Counted from the stretch's first letter, positions 29,586 through 38,528 are shown. The stretch is DNA of 64,000 bases from Photorhabdus khanii NC19 (GCF_000517265.1 NZ_AYSJ01000014.1:546740-610739); one strand, 5' to 3'. The notes: a model not told the origin generated them from the sequence alone. A program made the numbers and translations.

Positions 29586-29796
29586 ATATCGTCTCTTTCC
29601 CTGTAGATAATATAACTTCATCATTGAATTGCCTCAGTACAACAGCAAAATCCGCGCGGACTTTATCCAGATCATCAGATAAAGTATCAACATCACTTTT
29701 TGATGGAATAAGATCAAAATAATTTTTATTCGGCATAATATCGAATCTTGGTGAAATAGATCTTAATTTATTAAAATATTGTATAAAAATGTTCAT
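29545..29796 (-). CDS. Small acidic protein paired with DUF2335 gene
   Basis: An 83-residue soluble protein, or 63 residues if the internal ATG at 29736 (MPNKNYFDLIPSK) is the true start. The middle (SDVDTLSDDLDKVRADFAVVL) is predicted to be an amphipathic helix. I do not recognise a family. Its end overlaps the DUF2335 membrane gene on the same strand, implying a functional pair, perhaps a cytosolic partner of the membrane protein. Confidence 0.6.
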   Translation of the reverse strand: MNIFIQYFNKLRSISPRFDIMPNKNYFDLIPSKSDVDTLSDDLDKVRADFAVVLRQFNDEVILSTGKETIYDQKNKQKTPENR

Positions 29797-29866
29797 TCTA
29801 TTACCTGTATTATTAGCTGTTTATGTTAGTTGAATCACTTATTAATAACGGGTGTTTTCTTGATTT

Positions 29867-29884
29867 TTGATTGGGAAATAATAC
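29867..29884. repeat. Possible decayed right attachment repeat of the guaA island
   Basis: TTGATTGGGAAATAATAC resembles the 3' end of guaA at 24247-24263 (TTGAGTGGGAATAGTAC), with two substitutions and one extra base. It lies just before the core gene rlmA, where the right end of an island would be expected. The match is short and may be chance. Confidence 0.25.
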
Positions 29885-30076
29885 CTGATAAATATATTTA
29901 TTCCACAAAAATATTGCGAGCTGGCTCAAAGATAATGCTGAAAATAGTGGAATGTAATTTCATTTAAAATAATGATTAATCGCTTATATAGAACTATTAA
30001 GTAGTATGATTTACGATGAAAAGTATCAGAATATGCTATAGTATCCGCTGATTTTTACTTATTTTTTGGGAATCAT

Positions 30077-30895
30077 ATGTCTTATCAATGCCCCTTATGT
30101 CATCAACCTTTATTGCTAACCCGGCAGCAATGGCACTGTGAAAATAATCATCAGTTTGATTGTGCTAAAGAAGGGTATGTCAATCTGATGCCCGTTCAGT
30201 ATAAAAGATCCAAAGAGCCAGGAGACAGCCCGGAGATGATGCAATCAAGAAGGGCATTTTTGGATTCAGGATATTATCAGCCATTACAACAACGGGTTTC
30301 AGAACTGCTGGAAAAGTATCTGCCAGAAAATGCAGATAGTTTGCTGGATATAGGATGCGGTGAAGGTTACTACACTGCCGCGGTTGAAGAACGGTTAAGT
30401 AAGGGGCGTAATCTTAACATCTATGGGTTAGATGTCGCTAAGATCGCTGTGCGTTATGGCGCTAAACGCTATCCTTCAGTCAGTTTCTGTGTCGCGTCAA
30501 GTCATCGTTTACCATTTGCCGATAAGTCTCTTGCTGGGGTGTTGCGAATTTATGCACCTTGCAAAGTAGAAGAGTTGGTAAGGGTGATTAAGTTACAAGG
30601 AATTGTTCTGACAGTGACTCCTGGTCCTCGACATCTTTATCAGCTCAAGGAGTTGATTTATCAAAATATTCATCTTCATCCATTGAAGACAGAACAATTG
30701 GCAGGATTTGAATTGATAATAGATGAGTCATTATCTTATTCAATGAAATTAGATGGAATACAAGCGTGTCATTTATTACAGATGACGCCATTTGCCTGGC
30801 GGGCAACTGAAACGATGAAAAAAGAACTAGCAAATAAGGCGCTGTTTGAATGCGAAACTGATTTTATATTGCGGGTTTATCAACGCCTGAGGTAA
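30077..30895 (+). CDS. rlmA: 23S rRNA (guanine-745-N1)-methyltransferase RlmA
   Basis: A 272-residue SAM-dependent methyltransferase acting on G745 of 23S rRNA. The N-terminal zinc site is visible as CPLCHQPL with CENNHQFDCAKEGYVNL. SAM motif I is LLDIGCGEGYYTAA. SRRAFLDSGYYQPL and LRIYAPCKVEE are family motifs. It converges with mntP, as in the E. coli rlmA-mntP-yobD neighbourhood, and they share a long hairpin. Confidence 0.94.
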   Translation: MSYQCPLCHQPLLLTRQQWHCENNHQFDCAKEGYVNLMPVQYKRSKEPGDSPEMMQSRRAFLDSGYYQPLQQRVSELLEKYLPENADSLLDIGCGEGYYTAAVEERLSKGRNLNIYGLDVAKIAVRYGAKRYPSVSFCVASSHRLPFADKSLAGVLRIYAPCKVEELVRVIKLQGIVLTVTPGPRHLYQLKELIYQNIHLHPLKTEQLAGFELIIDESLSYSMKLDGIQACHLLQMTPFAWRATETMKKELANKALFECETDFILRVYQRLR

Positions 30896-30902
30896 TTAGA
30901 AT

Positions 30903-30948
30903 TTCAGCCCAAAATACAGTTCTTGAGAGATTAATATTTTGGGCTGAA
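30903..30948. terminator. Bidirectional terminator between rlmA and mntP
   Basis: Perfect 14-bp arms TTCAGCCCAAAATA (30903-30916) and TATTTTGGGCTGAA (30935-30948) surround an 18-base loop between two converging genes. Confidence 0.75.
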
Positions 30949-30952
30949 GATG

Positions 30953-31534
30953 TTATTTCGCGTACATAAACAATTCGAGATGCTCAAATAAGATATTGAA
31001 ACCAATCGCAATCAGAGTAAACCCACCGATAAATTCAGCGCGTTTGCCCAACAGCGGGCCAATATAGCGACCGATTAACATCCCCAATGTTGCCATAATC
31101 ATTGTCATCATACCGATAGCCATAGCAGTATGCACAATATTGACCTGGAGAAAAGCGAGCCCGATACCGATTGCCATTGCATCCAGGCTGGTAGCAATGG
31201 CTGTTGTTATCAGCACGATTGAGTTGTGGCGACAGGGTGATTCGCACTCTTGTTCTTGATTCGCTTTAAAACTCATTGTAATCATTCTACAGCCCAGAAT
31301 AAATAACAGAGTGAAAGCAACCCAGTGATCCCACGCCATAATATATTGGCTGGCATAAAGCCCGATATACCAGCCAATCAGTGGGGTACAGGCTTCTACC
31401 AGGCCAAATATCAAACCAGTACGGATTGCTTCACGAAAATGTGGTTTATGTAGTGCGGCCCCTTTACAAACTGCAACAGCAAAGGCATCCATTGAGAGTG
31501 CTAAAGCTAAGATAAGGGTTGCGTACATATTCAT
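30953..31534 (-). CDS. mntP: Manganese efflux pump MntP
   Basis: A 193-residue inner-membrane protein with six hydrophobic segments that exports Mn2+. The duplicated family motifs are seen: [15 protein letters not shown] near the N-terminus and [19 protein letters not shown] in the middle, each with the conserved Asp. [16 protein letters not shown] is also conserved. A yybP-ykoY Mn2+ riboswitch precedes it, so expression should rise with manganese. Together with the yfe importer and ftnA it forms part of the cell's metal balance. Confidence 0.94.
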   Translation of the reverse strand: MNMYATLILALALSMDAFAVAVCKGAALHKPHFREAIRTGLIFGLVEACTPLIGWYIGLYASQYIMAWDHWVAFTLLFILGCRMITMSFKANQEQECESPCRHNSIVLITTAIATSLDAMAIGIGLAFLQVNIVHTAMAIGMMTMIMATLGMLIGRYIGPLLGKRAEFIGGFTLIAIGFNILFEHLELFMYAK

Positions 31535-31599
31535 TAAAATAACCTCGGTTGGGTGTTTCCATATACATATAATCCACCCCCAACCAATGATGGTGTTAT

Positions 31600-31744
31600 A
31601 TGCTATGGTCTTGCCAACCGAAATAAGGCTGCCCGCACCACGTTTTACTTTTAAACGAGCGTGTTGATACGAGCTTTTCAGAAAAATTGACTAAGCTAAT
31701 TCTCTGAAACAGGCTACTCCCCATGACTCTTTAAAAGATAGCAT
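31600..31744 (-). ncRNA. yybP-ykoY manganese riboswitch of mntP
   Basis: On the minus strand the outer helix P1 is formed by ATGCTAT (31744-31738) and ATAGCAT (31606-31600). The conserved 5' loop GGGGAGTAGCC (31722-31712) and the 3' element GGCAAGACC (ending near 31607) are the hallmark of the yybP-ykoY family. Between this and the start codon, GGTTGGG and CCCAACC can form an expression-platform stem next to the ribosome binding site. E. coli mntP has the same element. Confidence 0.9.
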
Positions 31745-31900
31745 AATAACTCAAAAAGGGAAAATAATATTATTTTTAGGATTGAGGTGTGATGTCGATA
31801 ATAGTTATCATTATCTATTGATGTGGTAAAGATAGGGTAAAAATAAAAGTCAGCATCAGGCTGACTGTTTATTATTTTTTTATATATTATTAATGTTTAT

Positions 31901-32359
31901 CTATCTGTTTTCGATGAGAAATTTATAAATCTTTTCCAAATCATCAAGTTGGCTTACTGAGAGATATAACTTCTTATTTTCTAAGCCAATAACTAAGATG
32001 CCATCTTCAGATAAATTTATGGTTTTTATCCGATCATAGGAAATAAATGTGTTTGCATAGAAGAAACCGTTATTTTTAAATAACAATTTAGGTGAGCGTA
32101 TATAGGCAATATAAATAGTCACCAGGATAGTAAATAACAATAAATATGTGGTTAAACGGCTGCCATAAGCCGTGATGTTATTATAAACAACAATAAGTAT
32201 CAGGATAATAAAGATGAGAGCATCAATTTTGTGCTTTCTTTTTAGCTTTATTTGTAAGTAAGTTTTCCCTTTTAGCAGATTAACCACAAATTCATCATAG
32301 ACAGCGAAAGCCAGCATGAATACGATTAAACCAACTAATACCATATCATTAAGGCTCAT
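31901..32359 (-). CDS. yobD: UPF0266 membrane protein YobD
   Basis: A 152-residue inner-membrane protein with an N-terminal membrane segment (MVLVGLIVFMLAFAVYDEF), two central segments and a soluble tail that contains SYDRIKTINLSEDGILVI and DDLEKIYKFLIE, nearly as in E. coli YobD. Function unknown. It lies downstream of manZ on the same strand, beyond a strong hairpin, as in E. coli. Confidence 0.9.
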   Translation of the reverse strand: MSLNDMVLVGLIVFMLAFAVYDEFVVNLLKGKTYLQIKLKRKHKIDALIFIILILIVVYNNITAYGSRLTTYLLLFTILVTIYIAYIRSPKLLFKNNGFFYANTFISYDRIKTINLSEDGILVIGLENKKLYLSVSQLDDLEKIYKFLIENR

Positions 32360-32394
32360 TCTTTAATCCCTGTATTGCTGTAAAAAAGAAAATG

Positions 32395-32418
32395 CGGGGA
32401 GGAATTCCTCCCTCCCCG
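32395..32418 (-). terminator. Terminator of manXYZ
   Basis: CGGGGAGG and CCTCCCCG (32395-32402, 32411-32418) form a perfect 8-bp stem just after manZ. On the minus strand it is followed by CATTTTCTTTTTTA. Confidence 0.8.
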
Positions 32419-32427
32419 AATGATTAA

Positions 32428-33294
32428 TTATAGACCGAGGAAACCAAATCTGGCACCAATAATCCCCAGAATAAAGAAGCCAATAATAATCCACAGGGCA
32501 TTGACTTTATTCCGTAATAGCCACATACAGGCAAATGTCAGTAAAAGTGGGACCAGGCCCGGCATCAACTGATCGAGGATATTCTGAACTGTGGTTATTG
32601 TATTTTCACCTGTTTGCTGGTTAGGAATTTCTGATACAACCAGCGGGATATTGACTTTTGTCCATTTATTAACTAATGCCCCCATGACAAACAGGCCAAG
32701 AATTGACGCCCCTTCCGTCATTTTTTGCAGGAAACCACCACCCATATCCTGAACGATATCAATCCCTTTCTTATAGCCATAAGAGATACCTGAATAAAGA
32801 ACCAACAGGCGTACCAGGTTAAATAAGAAGAAGAACAGCACAGGCCCAAGCCAGCTGCCACTCATGGCGAGACCTGCACCCAGAGCAGCAAACACCGGCC
32901 GGACTGTGCCCCAGAAAATCGGGTCACCCACACCAGCCAGTGGCCCCATTAAACCAACTTTGATACCGTTGATGGCACCATCATCAATCGGAGCACCGTT
33001 AGCGCGCTGTTCCTCCATTGCCATCGTGACACCCAGTACAGGCGCGACGACGTAAGGGTGAGTGTTAAAGAATTCCAGGTGGCGTTTAATTGCTTGTTTA
33101 CGCTCATCGGTATTTTCCGGATACAGGCGACGAAGAGCCGGAACCATAGAGAAACAGAAACCCAGAGCCTGCATACGTTCAAAGTTCCATGAACCCTGAA
33201 ATACATTAGAACGGAGAAATACACCGCGGATGTCACTTGGTGTCAGTTTCTTCTGGTCTGCTGTCTGAGCCGTCGTTTTTGTTGTATCTAACAT
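32428..33294 (-). CDS. manZ: PTS mannose transporter subunit IID, ManZ
   Basis: A 288-residue IID membrane subunit of the mannose-family phosphotransferase permease, which forms the sugar channel with ManY. Family motifs include FQGSWNFERMQALGF, GPLAGVGDPIFWGT and GASILGLFVMGALV. It is the last gene of manXYZ, 14 bases after manY. The complex takes up and phosphorylates mannose, glucose, glucosamine and N-acetylglucosamine. Confidence 0.95.
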   Translation of the reverse strand: MLDTTKTTAQTADQKKLTPSDIRGVFLRSNVFQGSWNFERMQALGFCFSMVPALRRLYPENTDERKQAIKRHLEFFNTHPYVVAPVLGVTMAMEEQRANGAPIDDGAINGIKVGLMGPLAGVGDPIFWGTVRPVFAALGAGLAMSGSWLGPVLFFFLFNLVRLLVLYSGISYGYKKGIDIVQDMGGGFLQKMTEGASILGLFVMGALVNKWTKVNIPLVVSEIPNQQTGENTITTVQNILDQLMPGLVPLLLTFACMWLLRNKVNALWIIIGFFILGIIGARFGFLGL

Positions 33295-33308
33295 GTTTGC
33301 TCATCCTC

Positions 33309-34109
33309 TTAATCTAATTCGTTATCAAGGTGATTATTGGCTTGTCCAGGGGCAGCTACCACCTGAGGTTTGTTATATTTGGGGCTTAACTGGATGTACA
33401 GTACGGCCATAACAATACCAATAATACCTAATGCAACCAGGTTGAAGTTAGTGAATGCCGCTGTGACGAAGCCCAGGTAGAAGAATGGCATCAGGTAGCC
33501 GGCACGCATCATATTGATGACCATTGCGTAACCAACAACCACGATCATTCCCCCCGCGATGTTCAGGCCATCTGTGACTACTTTAGGGATAGATGCGAGT
33601 AATTGCTGGACTTCATTGGTGCCAACAGATAATGCGACAATCAGGGCCGGGATGGCGATACGCATAGCCTGGAGCAGTAATGCGGATAAATGGATAAAGC
33701 TGATTGCACGAAGGTTACCACGTTCTGCTGCTTTGTCAGCGGCATGTTGGAAGGCAACAGTGATAGTACGTACAATGATGGTCAGCACTTGTCCTGCGGC
33801 TGCCAGAGGAATAGCCAGGGCGATACCTTCACCGATATCACGGCCACCAGCAATGACCAGAATAGTTGAGATGATTGATGCTAAGGCAGCATCCGGGGCA
33901 ATTGCAGCACCGATATTCATCCAGCCAAGCGCAATCATTTCTAGTGTGCCGCCGATAATGATACCGGTTGTCATATCACCAAGAATGATCCCAACTAAGG
34001 TACAGGCCACGAGTGGGCGATGGAATTGAAATTCATCAAGAATGGAATCCATTCCGACTATACAAGCTACGATGAATATCAATGCAATTTGAACAACGGT
34101 AATTTCCAT
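33309..34109 (-). CDS. manY: PTS mannose transporter subunit IIC, ManY
   Basis: A 266-residue membrane subunit with about six to eight hydrophobic segments. GMDSILDEFQFHRPLVACTL and GDMTTGIIIGGTLEMIALGWMN-type sequence near the N-terminus are characteristic of IIC of the mannose family. It lies between manX and manZ with short spacers, and provides much of the translocation path. Confidence 0.95.
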   Translation of the reverse strand: MEITVVQIALIFIVACIVGMDSILDEFQFHRPLVACTLVGIILGDMTTGIIIGGTLEMIALGWMNIGAAIAPDAALASIISTILVIAGGRDIGEGIALAIPLAAAGQVLTIIVRTITVAFQHAADKAAERGNLRAISFIHLSALLLQAMRIAIPALIVALSVGTNEVQQLLASIPKVVTDGLNIAGGMIVVVGYAMVINMMRAGYLMPFFYLGFVTAAFTNFNLVALGIIGIVMAVLYIQLSPKYNKPQVVAAPGQANNHLDNELD

Positions 34110-34167
34110 TGTTTGTCTCCTATAACCAAATTAAATTTGGTAAGAAATTTTTGTCATTGAGTAATAG

Positions 34168-35148
34168 TTAAATTGCTCTGGTTTGTTTTTCGTTTTTAAC
34201 CTTCTGGAGCAGATCCATCATTTGCAGACGGCTGTCACTGGCAACTTTACGGGCTTCGAGCTCAATGCCACGTTCATCCAATTTTTTGAAGGCCGCAATA
34301 TCGGTTTCATCAACGGATATCGCGTTGTTAATCTGAGTTTTTCCCTGACGGAATGCCATGCCACCGATGTTTATAGATGTGATGTCAACACCATCCTCGA
34401 CCAGACGTAAAACATCTGTTGGATTTGTAAATAGCAACATAACACGCTCGTTAGCGTATTTGGGGTTGTTATAAACGCGAACACATTTGGCAACGTCAAC
34501 AACGTGAGCACTGAGTCCCGGTGGAGCAACCTGTTTTAGCAGGGTGGCGCGGACAGTATCGGCAGCAACTTCATCACTGACGACAATGATCCGTTTGACA
34601 TTGGTTTCTTTTGTCCAACGAGTCGCAACCTGACCATGAATAAGACGGTCATCAATCCGGGCCAGGGCTATTTTCATATGACCACCCGCTGAGGGGGTAG
34701 ATGAAGGTATAGTAGGCGCTACCGGTTTAGCCGGTTCGGCTTTTTGGGGCTCTTCCGTTTTCAGGGCCCGAATACCTTCTTTTCCTGTTTCCAGAGCAAC
34801 AGAAACCAGTTCTGTCAGAGATGGGCCGTCATCCCGGCACATAAAGGTTTCAACCAACATCGGAACGTTAACCCCGGTGATGATCTCATAATTTTCTTTA
34901 TCTACAGCGATACGGTTAGCTGCATTGAATGGACTTCCTCCCCATGTATCAACAAGGAACAGCACACCTTGTTCTGTGTTAAGTGCTGCAAGTTTACTGT
35001 TGTATTTTTCAAATAAAGTGTCGGCATTTTCACCAGGAACGAAGTCAATATAAGAAACATTTTCCTGTTCCCCAATTAACATCTCTGCGGTACGAAGCAG
35101 TTGTTCTGCCGCAGCGCCATGTGTGCCAATCATAATGGCTATACTCAC
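34168..35148 (-). CDS. manX: PTS mannose transporter subunit IIAB, ManX
   Basis: A 326-residue cytosolic subunit. The IIA domain (about 1-130) has the phospho-accepting His10 in IGTHGAAAEQ. A Pro/Ala linker (KAEPAKPVAPTIPS) leads to the IIB domain with the second phosphohistidine in RIDDRLIHGQVATRW. It passes phosphate from HPr to sugar moving through ManYZ. The upstream region is AT-rich. No obvious Mlc operator was recognised. Confidence 0.95.
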   Translation of the reverse strand: MSIAIMIGTHGAAAEQLLRTAEMLIGEQENVSYIDFVPGENADTLFEKYNSKLAALNTEQGVLFLVDTWGGSPFNAANRIAVDKENYEIITGVNVPMLVETFMCRDDGPSLTELVSVALETGKEGIRALKTEEPQKAEPAKPVAPTIPSSTPSAGGHMKIALARIDDRLIHGQVATRWTKETNVKRIIVVSDEVAADTVRATLLKQVAPPGLSAHVVDVAKCVRVYNNPKYANERVMLLFTNPTDVLRLVEDGVDITSINIGGMAFRQGKTQINNAISVDETDIAAFKKLDERGIELEARKVASDSRLQMMDLLQKVKNEKQTRAI

Positions 35149-35571
35149 CTGTTTTCCCCTCTGTTAACAATATAAACGTAGGATTATTACAAAGTTATTC
35201 CAATAATTTTGATGAATCATTCCTCCAATAAAAAGCATGTTTGTACGAATAATAACCTTTTATCAATGTGATACCTGAATATTTGACTTGATTTAGACTT
35301 TATCTCTTATTGACTGAAAAAATAGGCTGCTAGATTACCATCAGAAATACCTGAGGAAAATTGCTGTCAGTCAGAAAAAATGAAATAGATGAAAATGTTA
35401 ACCACAAAACAATTTAATAAGCTAAATATTGTGAAATTAATTTATAATTATCTTAAATACTCATATTTGTGGTTATTTATTCTGTTTCCGGTGACATCTT
35501 ATTAATTAAAATTTAAAAATATATTCATCTTTTTCGATCGAAAAGTGATCATTGTGGGTTTTGGCTAAAAA
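35149..35571. promoter_or_regulatory. manX upstream region
   Basis: About 420 bases, AT-rich, with no supported gene. It must contain the manX promoter. ATCAATGTGATACCTGAA near 35265 vaguely recalls a CRP half-site, but no full site is convincing. A perfect palindrome is listed separately at its far end. Confidence 0.35.
35531..35544. promoter_or_regulatory. 14-bp palindrome, possible operator
   Basis: TTTTCGATCGAAAA is a perfect palindrome about 380 bases upstream of manX and just outside the inserted amidase segment. Its size and AT-flanked CG centre would suit a dimeric regulator, but no regulator can be named. Confidence 0.3.
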
Positions 35572-35597
35572 ATATCCCTACCCCAAGGTAGGGATAT
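35572..35597. terminator. Palindromic hairpin, left boundary of the amidase insert
   Basis: ATATCCCTACC and GGTAGGGATAT (11-bp arms, CCAA loop). A 24-base stretch (35574-35597) recurs almost exactly at 38505-38528, with one C/T change in the loop region. Confidence 0.75.
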
Positions 35598-35604
35598 CAG
35601 ATTA

Positions 35605-35850
35605 TTGACAAAGTGCTGGTTTTTTACCCGGCACTTTGCTTTCATTAAACATATTAATCCCAAGACCGTGGCTAAATGGAAAAAATGGGCATCAGTAAAT
35701 GGGGTCCGACTGGGTAACCGCAGGTTAAAAATGCCTGTGATGTGTTATTTCAAATGCAGTTACATCACAAGCTTTACCTTTCACACTGGGATCTGGCACG
35801 CAAATACAGCACATTGTGCCAGCCGAGCTTTCTCAGGTATGTGTCCTTAG
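35605..35850 (+). pseudogene. IS481-type transposase fragment
   Basis: A frame containing HINPKTVAKWKKWASVNGV (from 35650), which closely matches the N-terminal helix-turn-helix of one group of IS481-family transposases (INPKTVAKWKKR). The rest of the frame does not continue the family and there is no DDE domain. CAAAGTGC and GCACTTTG at 35609-35638 form a small inverted repeat just before it. This is a short relic of a mobile element at the left edge of the amidase insert. Confidence 0.55.
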
Positions 35851-35954
35851 CAAAAGAAGCTAACTAATGGTTATATAAATTAAAATAAAAATAACTTATT
35901 TGTCTATTAAAAAATTAACGGATCCTTACGTTCACCCATTATTGGAGGCTAATT

Positions 35955-38240
35955 ATGGAGTTAGAAAGTATAACTGCCGTTCAATCAGGTCGACCTATTA
36001 CATGTCATGCATGGTTGTTCTGGTTAAGGAAGTTCACCGGGAGCATATCCAACAGCGTACTAGTAGTGATGGGCTCATTATTCATGAGCGTGGTATTCAT
36101 GCCAACTGCTGATGCATCCAACACGCGGGTTTTTTCGTTGCAAGAAGCAACCATCAAACAGATGCAGCAAGCGATGGAGGCTGGTGCGTTGTCAAGTGTC
36201 GAATTGACGACAATGTACCTGAACCGAGTATATGCCTATGATCTCAATGGTATAAAACTGAACTCCATTCCTGTCTTAAATCCAAGCGTGCTTGAGGAGG
36301 CTGCGGAGGCAGACCGTCTGCGGTCTGAGGGCATTATACTCGGACCTCTTCATGGGATCCCTTACACTGTTAAGGATAGCTATATGGTTGCTGGTCTCAC
36401 CGTAGCTGCGGGATCGCCCGCCTTCAAAAAGCTGATGGCAAAAGATGATGCTTTCATGGTTAAAAAGATTCGGGAGTCTGGTGGAGTACTCATCGGAAAG
36501 ACAAACATGCCTCCGATGGCAGCCGGTGGCATGCAGCGAGGTGTTTATGGTCGTGCGGAAAGTCCCTACAACGCCGACTATCTTACGGCCGCATGGTCTT
36601 CCGGTTCATCGAACGGTTCGGCGACTGCAACGGCTGCAAATTTTGCGGCCTTCGGTATGGGGGAGGAAACTGTGTCGTCTGGTCGTTCACCTGCGTCTAA
36701 TAATGCTCTGGTGGCCTATACTCCTTCACGTGGATTGATCTCAATCCGAGGCAATTGGCCTCTGTACCCTATACGTGATGTGGTTGTCCCGCATACACGT
36801 ACTGTTGAGGATATGCTTCAAGTCCTGGATGTGGTAGTGGTTGATGATCCGATCACAGAGGGAGACCTCTGGCGTCATCAGAAGGTTGTCAAACTACCTG
36901 CTGTGACTTCAGCACGCCCTAAAACCTATCTTGAACTCAGGGACACAAATTCGCTGAAGGGACGAAGAGTTGGCGTTCCAAAGATGTACATTGGCAAAGA
37001 TTTTGGTGGAAGTGATCCCGTTCGCGTCAGGCCGTCTATCATTGAACTTTGGGATAAGGCTGCTGTAGACCTTCGTGCGCTTGGTGCTGACGTGATTGAA
37101 ATCGATTTCCCACTCCAGAATAATTATGAGGGGGACCGTGTAGGTACTAGAACGATGGAAGAGCGCGGACTTATTCCGCTCGACTGGATGGAATTGGAGT
37201 TTAACTACATAAATTCCTATGTGGCGGAAGAGTTCCTTAAGAGTGTAGGAGACCCGAATTTCCCTTCTTGGACTAATATCGACCCGGCGACAGTATTTCC
37301 GAGCCCGCCAGGATCCGTCGATGCGTGTCGCGGATTTAATCAAAATTCAGATTATAAATTGCTCATCGATACAATCAAAGCTGGGGTCCAGCCCATAGAG
37401 AAACTACCGGGTTTTACGACTATGATCCGCGGCCTCGAAGAAACGCGAAAGATAGACCTTGAGAACTGGATGAAGGCGGAGAAGCTTGATCTCATTGTTT
37501 TTCCCGCAAACGGCAACATCGGTAAAGCTAACGCAGATGTCAATGATGTCTCGTACGACGAAGCATTGCAGAATGGTAACTTTTACTCGAACACCAACTA
37601 TGTTCTCCGTCACTTGGGCATCCCAAGTGTTTCAGTGAGCATGGGGACCATGAAGGACACGGGTATTCCTGTTAACTTAACATTCATTGGACCAGCTTAC
37701 AGCGACAACGATCTTCTTCGGTACGCATACGCTTATGAATTCGCCACCAATAACAGAACCATAGCAACCCGGGTTCCCCCATTGGCCGACGAAATACTGG
37801 ACTACTCAGACGGAAAAACAGTACCACCGGTGCAACGTACAGATAAGCTGCCCCCGGCGTTAGTATTGAATGCATCTCTTGCTGGTACTACGCTTACAAT
37901 TTCTGGTACGGCGAAGGACATAAGTAAAATTGCGACAACGCGTGTTTATGTTAATGGGATAAAGATACCATTTGATGGCGATTTGGTTAACTGGCAGGCG
38001 AAAGTTGACACCAAAAAATACTACAACATCAAAGCATTAGCTGCAAAAGCACTGTTCGTGGTTGTTATTTCTAAAGACGAATATGGTAATACGGCCGTGG
38101 CAACTAAAAGTATCAAGTTGCCGGTAAGCGAGAGTAAAGCGGCAGTACAGATCGGCGACTGGACTACGCCATCATCTGTATGTCCGTCAGCAGTCATACC
38201 TGCGTGTATACCTGGCGACGCCCCACAACATATTGGTTAA
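35955..38240 (+). CDS. Secreted amidase (amidase signature family) with C-terminal Ig-like domain
   Basis: A 761-residue protein. The N-terminus carries a hydrophobic export segment (residues about 34-55, ending PTADASN). The amidase signature domain shows the Ser-cisSer-Lys triad region: Lys140 in PYTVKDS, SSGSSNGS around residue 218, and GEETVSSGRSP with Ser242 as likely nucleophile. The usual GGSSGG/GGSIR motifs are altered. The last ~130 residues look like a bacterial Ig/fibronectin-type fold. GGAGG precedes the ATG. Base composition is more GC-rich than its neighbours, and it replaces yoaD/yoaE of E. coli between manX and sdaA, so horizontal transfer is likely. Substrate unknown. Confidence 0.85.
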   Translation: MELESITAVQSGRPITCHAWLFWLRKFTGSISNSVLVVMGSLFMSVVFMPTADASNTRVFSLQEATIKQMQQAMEAGALSSVELTTMYLNRVYAYDLNGIKLNSIPVLNPSVLEEAAEADRLRSEGIILGPLHGIPYTVKDSYMVAGLTVAAGSPAFKKLMAKDDAFMVKKIRESGGVLIGKTNMPPMAAGGMQRGVYGRAESPYNADYLTAAWSSGSSNGSATATAANFAAFGMGEETVSSGRSPASNNALVAYTPSRGLISIRGNWPLYPIRDVVVPHTRTVEDMLQVLDVVVVDDPITEGDLWRHQKVVKLPAVTSARPKTYLELRDTNSLKGRRVGVPKMYIGKDFGGSDPVRVRPSIIELWDKAAVDLRALGADVIEIDFPLQNNYEGDRVGTRTMEERGLIPLDWMELEFNYINSYVAEEFLKSVGDPNFPSWTNIDPATVFPSPPGSVDACRGFNQNSDYKLLIDTIKAGVQPIEKLPGFTTMIRGLEETRKIDLENWMKAEKLDLIVFPANGNIGKANADVNDVSYDEALQNGNFYSNTNYVLRHLGIPSVSVSMGTMKDTGIPVNLTFIGPAYSDNDLLRYAYAYEFATNNRTIATRVPPLADEILDYSDGKTVPPVQRTDKLPPALVLNASLAGTTLTISGTAKDISKIATTRVYVNGIKIPFDGDLVNWQAKVDTKKYYNIKALAAKALFVVVISKDEYGNTAVATKSIKLPVSESKAAVQIGDWTTPSSVCPSAVIPACIPGDAPQHIG

Positions 38241-38504
38241 ACAGGCGGATAATTGACTTTTGGTTCTTGGACATAAGGGACTTTTTATGGCTTATAGTTA
38301 TCTGCTAGTGTCGTGGGGGTCCTCGGCCCACTTCTAGCTGCTGGGCACCAACTGCTTCAGGGTGGTCACATTGTTCGCGTAATTGCGGCTGCATCACTCC
38401 AAGAGGAAATTAATGCCGTTGAGTATTGTTCCGACAGGTTAGTACCTGTTGCGATGCTTTCTCCTCATATCGCAATCAGGCCGATTCCTGGGATACCGCC
38501 TATC
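38241..38504. other. Stretch behind the amidase
   Basis: About 265 bases with no confident gene. A 69-codon plus-strand frame from 38313 (GPLLAAGHQLLQGGHIV) is open but has no family I recognise and overlaps the boundary hairpin. It may be a remnant brought in with the amidase. Confidence 0.3.
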
Positions 38505-38528
38505 ATCCCTACCCTAAGGTAGGGATAT
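38505..38528. terminator. Palindromic hairpin, right boundary of the amidase insert
   Basis: ATCCCTACC and GGTAGGGAT with a CTAA loop, followed by ATTTTG. It is almost identical to the hairpin at 35574-35597. It can terminate sdaA on the minus strand or the amidase unit on the plus strand. Confidence 0.75.

Noticed and set aside
36909..37343. 144-codon frame antisense to the amidase
   Set aside because: It is opposite a protein with clear catalytic motifs and has no independent support.
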